From assembly GCF_008973465.1 (NCBI RefSeq), contig NZ_WBXN01000004.1:5806501-5870500 (forward strand): a stretch of DNA of 64,000 nucleotides, read 5' to 3'. The DNA comes from Streptomyces sp. SS1-1 (GTDB taxonomy: Bacteria > Actinomycetota > Actinomycetes > Streptomycetales > Streptomycetaceae). Of the stretch, positions 51,139 through 59,344 are shown piece after piece (position 1 is the stretch's first letter; each line of letters begins with the position of its first letter). Both the position numbers and the translations under genes were made by a program. The notes beneath the pieces are model-generated. The model saw only the letters and a list, made by a program, of their open reading frames with translations, ran no database searches and was not told the DNA's origin.

Positions 51139-52460
51139 GGGCGGCCCCCGGCCGGTATCCGCGCCCGGACCACGAAGCCGCCGCCCGCGACGGCGCCCGC
51201 GCTGAACTCCCCGCCGAGCACGTCGACCCGCTCGCGCAGACCGGCCAGCCCCCGTCCGCTGCCACCGACGGCGGCGGCCCGTGAGCCGGTGCCTTCCGTG
51301 CCGACCTCCACCGTGATCTCCCTCTTCCCGTGCCGCACGGTGACCGAAGTGCGGCTGCCGTGAGCGTACTTGAGGGCGTTGGTGAGTGCTTCCTGCACCA
51401 CCCGGTAGGCCACGAGGTCGGAACTGCCGGTGGACTCCGGCGGGGTGCCCTCCTCGGTGAACTCGACCGGCTGGCCCGCCCGGCGGGTCTGCTCCACGAG
51501 GGTCAGGAGGCGGCCGACGGCCGGTGTCCTCGGCTCGGCCCCGGCCGAGTCGCCGTTCCCGGTGCCGTGATCGGGGTTGAGCAGGTCCAGCAGGTGCCGC
51601 AGGTCGGTGATCGCCCGGCGCCCGGTGTCGGAGACCGCGCTCAGGGACTGCTCCAGCCGCTCGGGCGCGGCGGTCAGATAGCGGGCGGCTTCCGCCTGCA
51701 CCACCATCGCCGTCACATGGTGGGTCACGACGTCGTGCAACTCCCGCGCGATCCGGGTGCGTTCGGCGTTCCGCGTCTCCACCGCGACCCGCTCGCGGCG
51801 TTCGGCCTCCGCCCGCCGGGTGGTGCGCAGCCAGCTTCCGGCGCCCCAGGCCAGGCACAGCGCCATGTAGAAGGTCGTGAACTCGGCGGCGGTCTCGCCC
51901 GTGCCGAGGTGGGAGAGGCCCACCGCCAGTGCCACGTACGCCACGGTGAGGCCGGCGACGAAGCTCCGGCGGTGCCGTTCCAGGTGCGAGCCGGTGCTCA
52001 CCAGCACGATGCCCAGCGCGGAGGCCGCGAACGTGTGGTAGCCGAGGAGCTGGTCGGCGGCGAACCCGCCGGACACCAGGGCCAGGGAGAGGGCCGGCCA
52101 CCGCCGTCGCACCGCCAGCGGCAGGGACTCCAGCAGGATCACGACGACGGCCAGGGCGTCGTGCGGGCGGTCGGGAACGCCCCCGATGACCGTTCCGTTG
52201 CTGCGGAGCGCCGGGAGGAACGAACCGATCAGGAGGAGCAGCCCGAACGGAAGGTCCCGGACGACGACGTCCAGCCGGTACCAGACTCCACCGACGCGCT
52301 TGCGGACGCTGCCCAGACGGTGCCGGACGCCGTCCAGGCGGGACCCGTCGGCCGACGGCCGGAGCCGGAGCCCGGCCGTCCGGAGCCCGGCACCGCTCTC
52401 GCGGTGTGCGGCTCCGATCGGCCGGTGCTCCGGCGAACCGGCGGTTCGCTGTTCCGTCAT
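51135..52460 (-). CDS. Two-component sensor histidine kinase (HisKA_3 type)
   Basis: A 441-residue kinase. About five transmembrane helices lie in 65-220. The HisKA_3 H-box ERTIARELHDVVTHHVTAMVVQAEAAR (near 253) and HATPase motifs VVQEALTNALKYAHGS (N-box) and GSGRGLAGLRERV (G-box) follow. Residues 1-60 are basic and Arg-rich. It overlaps both neighbours by 4 bp (ATGA from the CAAX gene, GTGA into the regulator). The signal is unknown. Confidence 0.92.
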   Translation of the reverse strand: MTEQRTAGSPEHRPIGAAHRESGAGLRTAGLRLRPSADGSRLDGVRHRLGSVRKRVGGVWYRLDVVVRDLPFGLLLLIGSFLPALRSNGTVIGGVPDRPHDALAVVVILLESLPLAVRRRWPALSLALVSGGFAADQLLGYHTFAASALGIVLVSTGSHLERHRRSFVAGLTVAYVALAVGLSHLGTGETAAEFTTFYMALCLAWGAGSWLRTTRRAEAERRERVAVETRNAERTRIARELHDVVTHHVTAMVVQAEAARYLTAAPERLEQSLSAVSDTGRRAITDLRHLLDLLNPDHGTGNGDSAGAEPRTPAVGRLLTLVEQTRRAGQPVEFTEEGTPPESTGSSDLVAYRVVQEALTNALKYAHGSRTSVTVRHGKREITVEVGTEGTGSRAAAVGGSGRGLAGLRERVDVLGGEFSAGAVAGGGFVVRARIPAGGRP

Positions 52461-53299
52461 CGGGCGAGCGCCTCGAGGGTGTCGGCGCGCTCGGCGCGGC
52501 GCCGGGGGACGATGGTGCCGCGGCGGTGGGCCACGACCAGGAAGCAGACCGTCAGCAGCGTGCCGAAGAGCACCGCGTAGACGCTCGCCTCGGGACCGAA
52601 CTCCCCGCCCGTGATCAGGTGGTTGCCCGACAGGGTGGAGTCCAGCAGGCCGTGCGTCTCGCCGTTGCCGGAGACCTGGGTGCTGAAGACGCCCGACTCC
52701 ATGAAGTTCCAGGCGAAGTGCACGCCCATCGGCAGCCACAGATTGCGGGTGGCGGCGTAACCGGCGGCCAGCATGGCGCCGGCCTCGACGGCGATGGCCA
52801 GGGCGCCGGCCACGGTGGCGTCGTCGTTGAGGAGGTGCATGCCGCCGAACACGAGGCCGGACAGTACCAGGGCGACGTACGTGCCCGTGCCGCGCTCCAG
52901 CAGCCGGAACAGCAGTCCGCGGAAGATGATCTCCTCCGTCGAGGCGGCGGCCGCCATGAAGCCGATCAGCCCGACGGCCCCGCTCACCGAGTCGATGCCG
53001 TGCACCTCGTAGTCACCGAGGAAGTAGATGTTGCCGATGACGCAGAGGAACATCAGCGTGCCGAGGACCAGGCCCCAGAAGACGGCCCTCGCGGCTCCCT
53101 CCCCCCGCAGCTCGGTCACCTCGCGGTTCTCGGTGCGCCCCACGGCCCACCGGTAGACGAAGACCATCACGGCCACGGTGAGGGCGCCCACCAGGAGCGA
53201 GAGCCAGGGGTTGTCCTTCACCCCGTTGGCGAGACCGCCGCACAGCGCGTAGACCGCGAAGACGATGACGATCTGCAGGACTGTCTTCCAGGCTTTCAT
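52457..53299 (-). CDS. CAAX/CPBP family intramembrane metalloprotease
   Basis: A 280-residue membrane protein with about eight helices. The CPBP motifs are complete: TEEIIFRGLLFRLLE (EExxxR, near 125), VFGGMHLLND (FxxxH, near 155) and MGVHFAWNFME (HxxxN/D, near 195). It is the first gene of an operon with the kinase and regulator. CPBP proteases can cut membrane substrates or act as immunity proteins. It may control the signal sensed by its partner kinase. Confidence 0.9.
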   Translation of the reverse strand: MKAWKTVLQIVIVFAVYALCGGLANGVKDNPWLSLLVGALTVAVMVFVYRWAVGRTENREVTELRGEGAARAVFWGLVLGTLMFLCVIGNIYFLGDYEVHGIDSVSGAVGLIGFMAAAASTEEIIFRGLLFRLLERGTGTYVALVLSGLVFGGMHLLNDDATVAGALAIAVEAGAMLAAGYAATRNLWLPMGVHFAWNFMESGVFSTQVSGNGETHGLLDSTLSGNHLITGGEFGPEASVYAVLFGTLLTVCFLVVAHRRGTIVPRRRAERADTLEALAR

Positions 53300-53513
53300 G
53301 ACGTGGACTCCCCTTCGCCGGTTCCGACTCCGGTTCCTTCTCCGGCCCGCGGCCCGGCGTTCCGCGGTGACTCGAACACTAGGAACGCGGGGTGGGGGGA
53401 GTCGTCACCGTGGGGTGGACACTCGCTTGTGGCTCGCGCGGGGGACAGCGGGGCGGGACGTCCCCCGGAAGGGGCCCGCGCGCCGAACGACTGGGCCAGG
53501 CGGGTCGGTTCCG

Positions 53514-54305
53514 TCAGGACTGGTTCTGGCTGGCCAGTGCCTCGGCCAGTTCGCCGGCGATCTGCTGGAGCAGCGGCACGATCCGTTCCGTCGCCGCCTC
53601 GGTGACGCGGCCCGCCGGGCCCGAGATCGAGATGGCCGCCGGGGTGGGGGAGTCGGGCACGGGGACCGCGAGGCAGCGCACCCCGATCTCCTGCTCGTTG
53701 TCGTCGACGGCGTACCCGGTGCGCCGCACGTCCTCCAGCGCGGCGAGGAAGCCGTCCGGCGTGGTGATGGTCCGGTCCGTGGCGGCCGGCATGCCGGTGC
53801 GCGACAGCAGCGCGCGCACCTCGTCCGGCGGGAAGGAGGCCAGCAGCGCCTTGCCGACACCCGTGGAGTGCGGGAGCACCCGCCGGCCCACCTCGGTGAA
53901 CATGCGCATCGAGTGCTTGGACGGCACCTGGGCGACGTACACGATCTCGTCGCCGTCGAGCAGGGCCATGTTCGCCGTCTCGCCGGTCTCCTCGACCAGC
54001 CGGGCCAGATAGGGGCGGGCCCAGGTGCCCAGCAGCCGGGAGGCGGACTCGCCGAGCCGGATCAGCCGCGGTCCGAGCGCGTACCGCCGGTTGGGCTGCT
54101 GGCGGACGTATCCGCAGGCCACCAGGGTGCGCATCAGACGGTGGATGGTCGGCAGCGGCAGACCGCTGCTGGCGGACAGCTCGCTCAGGCCCACCTCGCC
54201 ACCGGCGTCCGCCATCCGCTCCAGCAGGTCGAAGGCGCGCTCCAGGGACTGGACGCCGCCGCTGGACCGGGCGGAGTCGGTGGTGCTGGCGCTGGACGTC
54301 GGCAC
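53514..54305 (-). CDS. allR: IclR family repressor, AllR-like
   Basis: A 263-residue IclR regulator. The winged helix (17-80) has VQSLERAFDLLERMADAG and LPLPTIHRLMRTLVACGYVRQ. The effector domain (90-255) has HSTGVGKALLASFP and the PxISISGPAGRVT segment typical of IclR. It lies directly upstream of, and divergent from, allantoinase. In S. coelicolor the AllR repressor of allantoin genes has this context, with glyoxylate- or allantoin-derived signals. It is the best candidate to bind the paired TTCyr repeats. Confidence 0.9.
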   Translation of the reverse strand: MPTSSASTTDSARSSGGVQSLERAFDLLERMADAGGEVGLSELSASSGLPLPTIHRLMRTLVACGYVRQQPNRRYALGPRLIRLGESASRLLGTWARPYLARLVEETGETANMALLDGDEIVYVAQVPSKHSMRMFTEVGRRVLPHSTGVGKALLASFPPDEVRALLSRTGMPAATDRTITTPDGFLAALEDVRRTGYAVDDNEQEIGVRCLAVPVPDSPTPAAISISGPAGRVTEAATERIVPLLQQIAGELAEALASQNQS

Positions 54306-54393
54306 GGCGCGTTCCTTTCGGGACCGGAGGGAAGGGCTGAAGCCTACCCGCCGGTCGGTCGACTCCCCGAGAGGGCGTCTGGGCGTCTTCGTG

Positions 54394-54429
54394 TTCTGCT
54401 TGACGGAAGTGTATTTCCACTTCGTGGAA
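54394..54429. promoter_or_regulatory. Paired IclR/AllR-type operator between allR and allantoinase
   Basis: TTCTGCTTGACGGAA (54394-54408) and TTCCACTTCGTGGAA (54415-54429), again 21 bp apart. It is 88 bp upstream of allR and 120 bp upstream of allantoinase, so it could serve either. Confidence 0.68.
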
Positions 54430-54474
54430 CTGTCCAGAGTCGCCGCGCAGGGCGCACTGTGGAGAAGTGTGCCC

Positions 54475-54503
54475 TTGACGGCGCCGCGACGGGAGTGAAG
54501 ACT
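54475..54503 (+). promoter_or_regulatory. Promoter of allantoinase
   Basis: TTGACG (54475-54480), 17 bp, AAGACT (54498-54503). The palindrome TTCAACAGAACGTTGAA begins 3 bp downstream. Confidence 0.5.
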
Positions 54504-54505
54504 CC

Positions 54506-54522
54506 TTCAACAGAACGTTGAA
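54506..54522 (+). promoter_or_regulatory. Perfect TTCAAC-N5-GTTGAA palindrome at allantoinase
   Basis: A 17-bp perfect palindrome at the predicted transcription start of allantoinase. Related sequences occur at 29382 and 49272. The binder is unknown. Confidence 0.6.
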
Positions 54523-54548
54523 AAACCAGGCGGCAGAGAGGGGTCCGG

Positions 54549-55883
54549 GTGTCCGACGTCGAACTGGTGCTGCGCTCGACGCGCGTCATCACCCCGGAGG
54601 GGACGCGCGCCGCCTCGGTCGCGGTCGCCGCCGGGAAGATCACGGCCGTCCTCGGGCACGACGCCCCCGTCCCGCCCGGAGCGCGGCTGGAGGACCTCGG
54701 CGACGACGTCCTGCTGCCCGGCCTCGTCGACACGCACGTGCACGTCAACGACCCCGGGCGCACCGAGTGGGAGGGCTTCTGGACCGCCACGCGCGCCGCG
54801 GCGGCCGGCGGCATCACCACCCTCGTCGACATGCCGCTCAACTCCCTGCCGCCGACCACCACGGTCGGCCACCTCCGTACCAAGCAGGCTGTCGCCGCCG
54901 ACAAGGCGCACATCGACGTCGGCTTCTGGGGCGGCGCCCTGCCGGACAACGTCAAGGACCTGCGCCCGCTGCACGAGGCCGGCGTCTTCGGCTTCAAGGC
55001 GTTCCTGTCGCCGTCCGGCGTGGACGAGTTCCCGCACCTCGGACAGGACGAACTCGCCCGGTCCCTGGCCGAGATCGCCTCCTTCGACGGGCTGCTGATC
55101 GTGCATGCCGAGGACCCGCACCACCTGGCGGCGGCCCCGCAGCACGGCGGCCCCCGCTACGCCGACTTCCTCGCCTCCCGTCCGCGGGACGCCGAGGACA
55201 CGGCGATCGCCCAGTTGATCGCCCAGGCGAAACGCCTCCACGCGCGCGTGCACGTCCTGCACCTGTCGTCGTCCGACGCGCTGCCGCTGATCGCCGAGGC
55301 CAGGCGGGACGTACGGATCACCGTCGAGACCTGCCCGCACTACCTCACCCTGACCGCCGAGGAGGTCCCGGACGGGGCCAGCGAGTTCAAGTGCTGCCCG
55401 CCCATCCGTGAGTCCGCCAACCAGGACCTGCTCTGGCAGGCGCTGGCCGACGGCACGATCGACTGCGTGGTCACCGACCACTCGCCCTCCACGGCCGACC
55501 TGAAGACCGACGACTTCGCCACCGCCTGGGGCGGCATCTCCGGTCTGCAACTGAGCCTGCCCGCCGTCTGGACCGAGGCGCGCCGGCGCGGGCACACCCT
55601 GGAGGACGTCGTCCGCTGGATGTCCGCCCGGACCGCCGCGCTGGCCGGGCTCGGGCACAAGGGCGCCATCGAGGCCGGCCGCGACGCCGACTTCGCCGTG
55701 CTCGCCCCCGACGCGGCCTTCACCGTGGACCCGGCCGCCCTCCAGCACCGCAACCGCGTGACGGCGTATGCGGGCCGGACCCTGCACGGAGTCGTGCGGT
55801 CCACCTGGCTGCGCGGCCAACGCGTCTACGCGGACGGCGAGTTCACCGAACCGAAGGGACGTCTCCTCACCCGCACCCCCTGA
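54549..55883 (+). CDS. allB: Allantoinase
   Basis: A 444-residue cyclic amidohydrolase converting allantoin to allantoate. Metal-binding residues are in GLVDTHVHVNDPGRTEWEGFWTAT (His-x-His, near 58), FGFKAFLSPSGVDEF (carbamylated-Lys region, near 148), VHAEDPHH, VHVLHLSS and VTDHSPST (Asp, near 315). GTG start at 54549 follows GAGAGGGG. First gene of the allB-alc unit, adjacent to allR. Confidence 0.96.
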   Translation: MSDVELVLRSTRVITPEGTRAASVAVAAGKITAVLGHDAPVPPGARLEDLGDDVLLPGLVDTHVHVNDPGRTEWEGFWTATRAAAAGGITTLVDMPLNSLPPTTTVGHLRTKQAVAADKAHIDVGFWGGALPDNVKDLRPLHEAGVFGFKAFLSPSGVDEFPHLGQDELARSLAEIASFDGLLIVHAEDPHHLAAAPQHGGPRYADFLASRPRDAEDTAIAQLIAQAKRLHARVHVLHLSSSDALPLIAEARRDVRITVETCPHYLTLTAEEVPDGASEFKCCPPIRESANQDLLWQALADGTIDCVVTDHSPSTADLKTDDFATAWGGISGLQLSLPAVWTEARRRGHTLEDVVRWMSARTAALAGLGHKGAIEAGRDADFAVLAPDAAFTVDPAALQHRNRVTAYAGRTLHGVVRSTWLRGQRVYADGEFTEPKGRLLTRTP

Positions 55884-55919
55884 CCCCATCCGACGACGCG
55901 AAAGGCAGACCTGATCACC

Positions 55920-57035
55920 GTGACGGCGATCCCCAGCTTCACCGGCGACGCGAGCCCCTACCAGGGCGGCGACCCGTACGCGGACTACCGCACCGCCGAC
56001 TTCCCCTTCACCCGGTACGCCGATCTCGCCGACCGGCGCCTCGGCGCCTCCGTCGTCGCCGCCAACGACGAGTTCTTCGCCCAGCGCGAGAACCTCCTGG
56101 TGCCCGGGCGCGCCGAGTTCGACCCCGAGCACTTCGGGCACAAGGGCAAGGTCATGGACGGCTGGGAGACCCGCCGGCGCCGCGGTGCCTCGGCCGATCA
56201 CCCCTGGCCGACGGCCGAGGACCACGACTGGGCGCTGGTGCGCCTCGGCGCCCCAGGCGTCATCCGCGGCATCGTCGTCGACACGGCCCACTTCCGCGGC
56301 AACTACCCGCAGGCGGTGTCCGTCGAGGGCGCCAGTGTGCCCGGTTCGCCGTCGCCCGAGGAACTGCTCGGCGACGACGTGAAGTGGACGACACTCGTCC
56401 CGCGCACCCCGGTCGGCGGCCACGCCGCCAACGGCTTCGAGGTCCGCGCCGAACAGCGCTTCACCCATCTGCGGCTCAACCAGCACCCCGACGGCGGCAT
56501 AGCGCGTCTGCGCGTCCACGGCGAGGTCGTGCCCGACCCCGCGTGGCTGGCGGCGCTCGGCACCTTCGACGTCGTCGCCCTGGAGCACGGCGGCCAGGTC
56601 GAGGACGCCTCGGACCTGTTCTACTCGCCCGCCACCAACACCATCCAGCCGGGCCGCTCCCGCAAGATGGACGACGGCTGGGAGACCCGCCGGCGCCGCG
56701 ACCAGGGCCACGACTGGATCCGCTACCGGCTGGCGGCCCGGTCCGAGATCCGGGCCGTCGAGATCGACACCGCGTACCTCAAGGGCAACAGCGCGGGCTG
56801 GGCGTCGGTCTCCGTCAAGGACGGCGAGAGCGGCACCTGGACGGAGATCGTCCCGCGCACCCGTCTGCAGCCCGACACCAACCACCGCTTCGTCCTGGAG
56901 TCCCCGGCCGTCGGCACGCACGCGCGCGTGGACATCCATCCCGACGGCGGCATCTCCCGGCTGCGCCTGCACGGTTCGCTGACCGAGCAGGGGGCGGCGG
57001 GCCTGCGCGCCCGGCACCAGGAACTGGGCGGCTGA
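55920..57035 (+). CDS. alc: Allantoicase
   Basis: A 371-residue protein of two related jelly-roll repeats, as in allantoicases that split allantoate into ureidoglycolate and urea. The repeat signature DGWETRRRR occurs at about 79-87 and 250-258, and HPDGGIARLRVHG/HPDGGISRLRLHG closes each half. It is 36 bp after allantoinase, so co-transcribed. GTG at 55920 has a weak ribosome site. Ureidoglycolate lyase and urease genes are not in the window. Confidence 0.95.
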   Translation: MTAIPSFTGDASPYQGGDPYADYRTADFPFTRYADLADRRLGASVVAANDEFFAQRENLLVPGRAEFDPEHFGHKGKVMDGWETRRRRGASADHPWPTAEDHDWALVRLGAPGVIRGIVVDTAHFRGNYPQAVSVEGASVPGSPSPEELLGDDVKWTTLVPRTPVGGHAANGFEVRAEQRFTHLRLNQHPDGGIARLRVHGEVVPDPAWLAALGTFDVVALEHGGQVEDASDLFYSPATNTIQPGRSRKMDDGWETRRRRDQGHDWIRYRLAARSEIRAVEIDTAYLKGNSAGWASVSVKDGESGTWTEIVPRTRLQPDTNHRFVLESPAVGTHARVDIHPDGGISRLRLHGSLTEQGAAGLRARHQELGG

Positions 57036-57053
57036 CAGACGTCGGGGAACGGT

Positions 57054-57097
57054 CTCGCCCCGCGGCCGGTGGTGCTGTGGGGGGTCCGCGGGGCGAG
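57054..57097. terminator. Bidirectional terminator between allantoicase and the RNase gene
   Basis: A perfect 12-bp stem CTCGCCCCGCGG (57054-57065 with 57086-57097) between convergent genes. Confidence 0.75.
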
Positions 57098-57132
57098 CGT
57101 TCAGTGGTGCGGTACGGCCTGGAGGCCGGACC

Positions 57133-57519
57133 TCAGCAGCCGTAGTCGATCAGGTCGAAGGTCGCGTAGTGGTCGGCCGTGTAGTAGTCCTCCTGGGACT
57201 TCTCGCCGGTGACGATGCGCCGCGCGCCCCGGGTGTCGGAGCCTGGCGTGATCACCGTGTACTCGTGGTAGTAGCCGGTCGACCGGCTCGGCAGGACGCC
57301 TTCCCGGTTCTGGAAGACGGTGCCGTCCTGTTCGAAGGGGAAGGGGCCGCCCTGCTCGATGAGGTCCAGGGTGTCGTGCGCCTGCGACGGCAGGGCGCTC
57401 TGGCAGATGCTGCCGACGTCGGCCGCCGCCGGGGTCGCGGTGACGGTGCCGCCGACGAGCAGCGCGGACAGCAGGGCCGCCGCGGAGCCGATACGGGTGA
57501 GGTGTGGGGGGAATCTCAT
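57133..57519 (-). CDS. Secreted guanyl-specific ribonuclease, RNase Sa-like
   Basis: A 128-residue precursor. A signal peptide ends near PAAA (33), leaving a mature enzyme of about 95 residues very like RNase Sa, beginning DVGSICQSALP. Catalytic residues are visible: Glu in YYHEYTVITPG, two Arg in TRGARRIVTGE, and His in ADHYATFDLID. A Cys at each end likely forms the conserved disulfide. It cuts RNA 3' of guanosine outside the cell. No barstar-like inhibitor gene is next to it. Confidence 0.93.
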   Translation of the reverse strand: MRFPPHLTRIGSAAALLSALLVGGTVTATPAAADVGSICQSALPSQAHDTLDLIEQGGPFPFEQDGTVFQNREGVLPSRSTGYYHEYTVITPGSDTRGARRIVTGEKSQEDYYTADHYATFDLIDYGC

Positions 57520-57626
57520 GGCCGTATGATGACGCGCGTAGAAGATGGCATGTCAACGTCAACCTCGCGGTTCTCCGCCGGATGTCCCCTCAATTTTCAC
57601 GCCGTTGCCATCGGCGCGCGAGGCGG

Positions 57627-57827
57627 TCACTCCGCCTTCCGGCTGTCGGCGACCGCGAACAGCGCGAAGGCCAGCACCAGCAGGGTCACGCTCGCGTAGA
57701 TCTCGTAGCCGTCCAGGAACCCGACGCGCTGCACCAGACCCCAGTGCCAGTCGGTGAACTCGTGGACCAGGCCCATCACGCCCTGGACGAGACAGATGAA
57801 CCCGAGGAACTCCAGCAACTGCTTCAT
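57627..57827 (-). CDS. Small membrane protein
   Basis: A 66-residue protein with two predicted transmembrane helices (LLEFLGFICLVQGVMGLVHEF and YASVTLLVLAFALFAVADS). It is single-gene, without recognised homology. ATG at 57827. It may be expressed with the upstream-facing two-component genes or be independent; unknown. Confidence 0.7.
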   Translation of the reverse strand: MKQLLEFLGFICLVQGVMGLVHEFTDWHWGLVQRVGFLDGYEIYASVTLLVLAFALFAVADSRKAE

Positions 57828-57913
57828 GCCCCCGAGCCTCGCCCGCCGCGCCTCCCGCGCCCATCGGCCACCGGGCGCGACCCTCGCGCCCGAAGTCGGC
57901 GGTCCCGGCGCCC

Positions 57914-57972
57914 CGCGTCCACCGAAGTCCGCGCCCCGCGCCCACCAAAGTCTGCGATGCCGCGACTTTGGT
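57914..57972. promoter_or_regulatory. Direct and inverted repeats upstream of the second two-component system
   Basis: Two direct copies of a (C)CACC(G/A)AAGTC(C/T)GCG element lie near 57918 and 57942, and an 8-bp inverted repeat ACCAAAGT (57944-57951) pairs with ACTTTGGT (57965-57972). Possibly an operator or attenuator ahead of the kinase. Confidence 0.4.
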
Positions 57973-58029
57973 CGGTGATGCCGTCACGGCAGGTCCTTCG
58001 GGAGCCGTCCCTGCATAGATTTGTCGACC

Positions 58030-59274
58030 GTGAACACCGAACAGCACCCGTCCCCGCCGCAGTTCCTCGCGGAGCGGCGCTGGCTGCTGCCCTCCGCCCT
58101 GGCCGCCGAGTTCGAGCCCGATCCCGACCGCCCCGGCCGGCCCCGGCGCACGGCCCGCGACTGGGTGGTCGACTTCGGCTTCTTCCTGCTGGCCGTCCTC
58201 CTCGGCCTGCTCTCCGCGGACACGCTGGTGCAGGAGGACATCCCCGGCGGCCTCGTCGCCCTCGACCAGCTGCTCGGCGCCCTCGCGTGCGGCGCGGTGT
58301 GGCTGAGGCGCCGCTGGCCGTTCGGGCTCGCCGTCGCCATGGTGCCCGTGTGCTTCGTGTCGAACACCGCCGGAGGCGCGGGCATCGTCGCCCTGTTCAC
58401 TCTCGCCGTGCACCGGCCCTTCCGGTACGTGGCCTGGGCCGCCGGCGCCTCGCTCGCGGCGACCCCGCTGTTCTTCTGGCTGCGCCCCGACCCCGAGATC
58501 CCCTACGGCTGGGCCGTCTTCTCCGTCGTCCTGCTCACCGGCGCGATGGTCGGCTGGGGCATGTTCGTCCGGTCCAAGCGGCAGCTCATGGTGAGCCTGC
58601 GCGACCGCGCGCGGCGCGCCGAGACGGAGGCGCGGCTGCGCGCGGAGCAGGCGCAGCGCCTGGCCCGCGAGGCCATCGCCCGGGAGATGCACGACGTCCT
58701 CGCGCACCGGCTCACCCTGCTCAGCGTGCACGCGGGGGCCCTGGAGTTCCGGCCGGACGCGCCCCGCGACGAGGTCCAGCGCGCCGCCGGCGTCATCCGC
58801 GAGAGCGCCCACGAGGCGCTGCAGGACCTGCGCGAGATCATCGGCGTCCTGCGCGCGGGCGAGTCCGACGACTCCGGCCGCCCCCAGCCCACTCTCGCCG
58901 CGCTGGAGGCCCTGGTCGCCGAGTGCCGCGAGGCCGGCATGAAGGTCACCCTCGATCTGCGCGTCACCGACCAGGCCGCCGTACCGGCCTCCGTGGGCCG
59001 CACCGCCTACCGCATCACCCAGGAGGGCCTGACGAACGCCCGCAAGCACGCCCCCGGCACCGAGGTCACGGTGACCGTCACCGGCGCACCGGGCGAGGGC
59101 CTGACCGTGGCGGTGCGCAACGGCGCCCCCGAGGGGGAGGTGCCACCCGTGCCCGGCTCCGGCCAGGGACTCATCGGACTGCGGGAGCGGGCGACGCTGA
59201 CGGGCGGGCGACTCGACCACGGGCCCGCCGGGGACGGGGGGTTCGCGGTCCGGGCCTGGCTGCCGTGGGGGTGA
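58030..59274 (+). CDS. Two-component sensor histidine kinase (HisKA_3 type)
   Basis: A 414-residue kinase with about five membrane segments in residues 45-180. The H-box reads AIAREMHDVLAHRLTLLSVHAGALEF (near 215). N- and G-boxes are YRITQEGLTNARKHAPG and GSGQGLIGLRERATL. GTG at 58030 is taken, since TAGATT (58016-58021) precedes it by 8 bp; an in-frame TTG at 58021 is an alternative. It is followed by its response regulator 70 bp on. Confidence 0.92.
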   Translation: MNTEQHPSPPQFLAERRWLLPSALAAEFEPDPDRPGRPRRTARDWVVDFGFFLLAVLLGLLSADTLVQEDIPGGLVALDQLLGALACGAVWLRRRWPFGLAVAMVPVCFVSNTAGGAGIVALFTLAVHRPFRYVAWAAGASLAATPLFFWLRPDPEIPYGWAVFSVVLLTGAMVGWGMFVRSKRQLMVSLRDRARRAETEARLRAEQAQRLAREAIAREMHDVLAHRLTLLSVHAGALEFRPDAPRDEVQRAAGVIRESAHEALQDLREIIGVLRAGESDDSGRPQPTLAALEALVAECREAGMKVTLDLRVTDQAAVPASVGRTAYRITQEGLTNARKHAPGTEVTVTVTGAPGEGLTVAVRNGAPEGEVPPVPGSGQGLIGLRERATLTGGRLDHGPAGDGGFAVRAWLPWG

Positions 59275-59344
59275 ACCCGGGTGTCCGGACTTCCGGCACC
59301 GGCCCGCTCCCACGCACCCGGACGACCGTGATTACGTGAGGCCC

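Noticed and set aside
54507..57017. 836-codon minus-strand frame opposite allantoinase and allantoicase
   Set aside because: Antisense shadow of two certain enzymes; composition-driven open frame with no motif.
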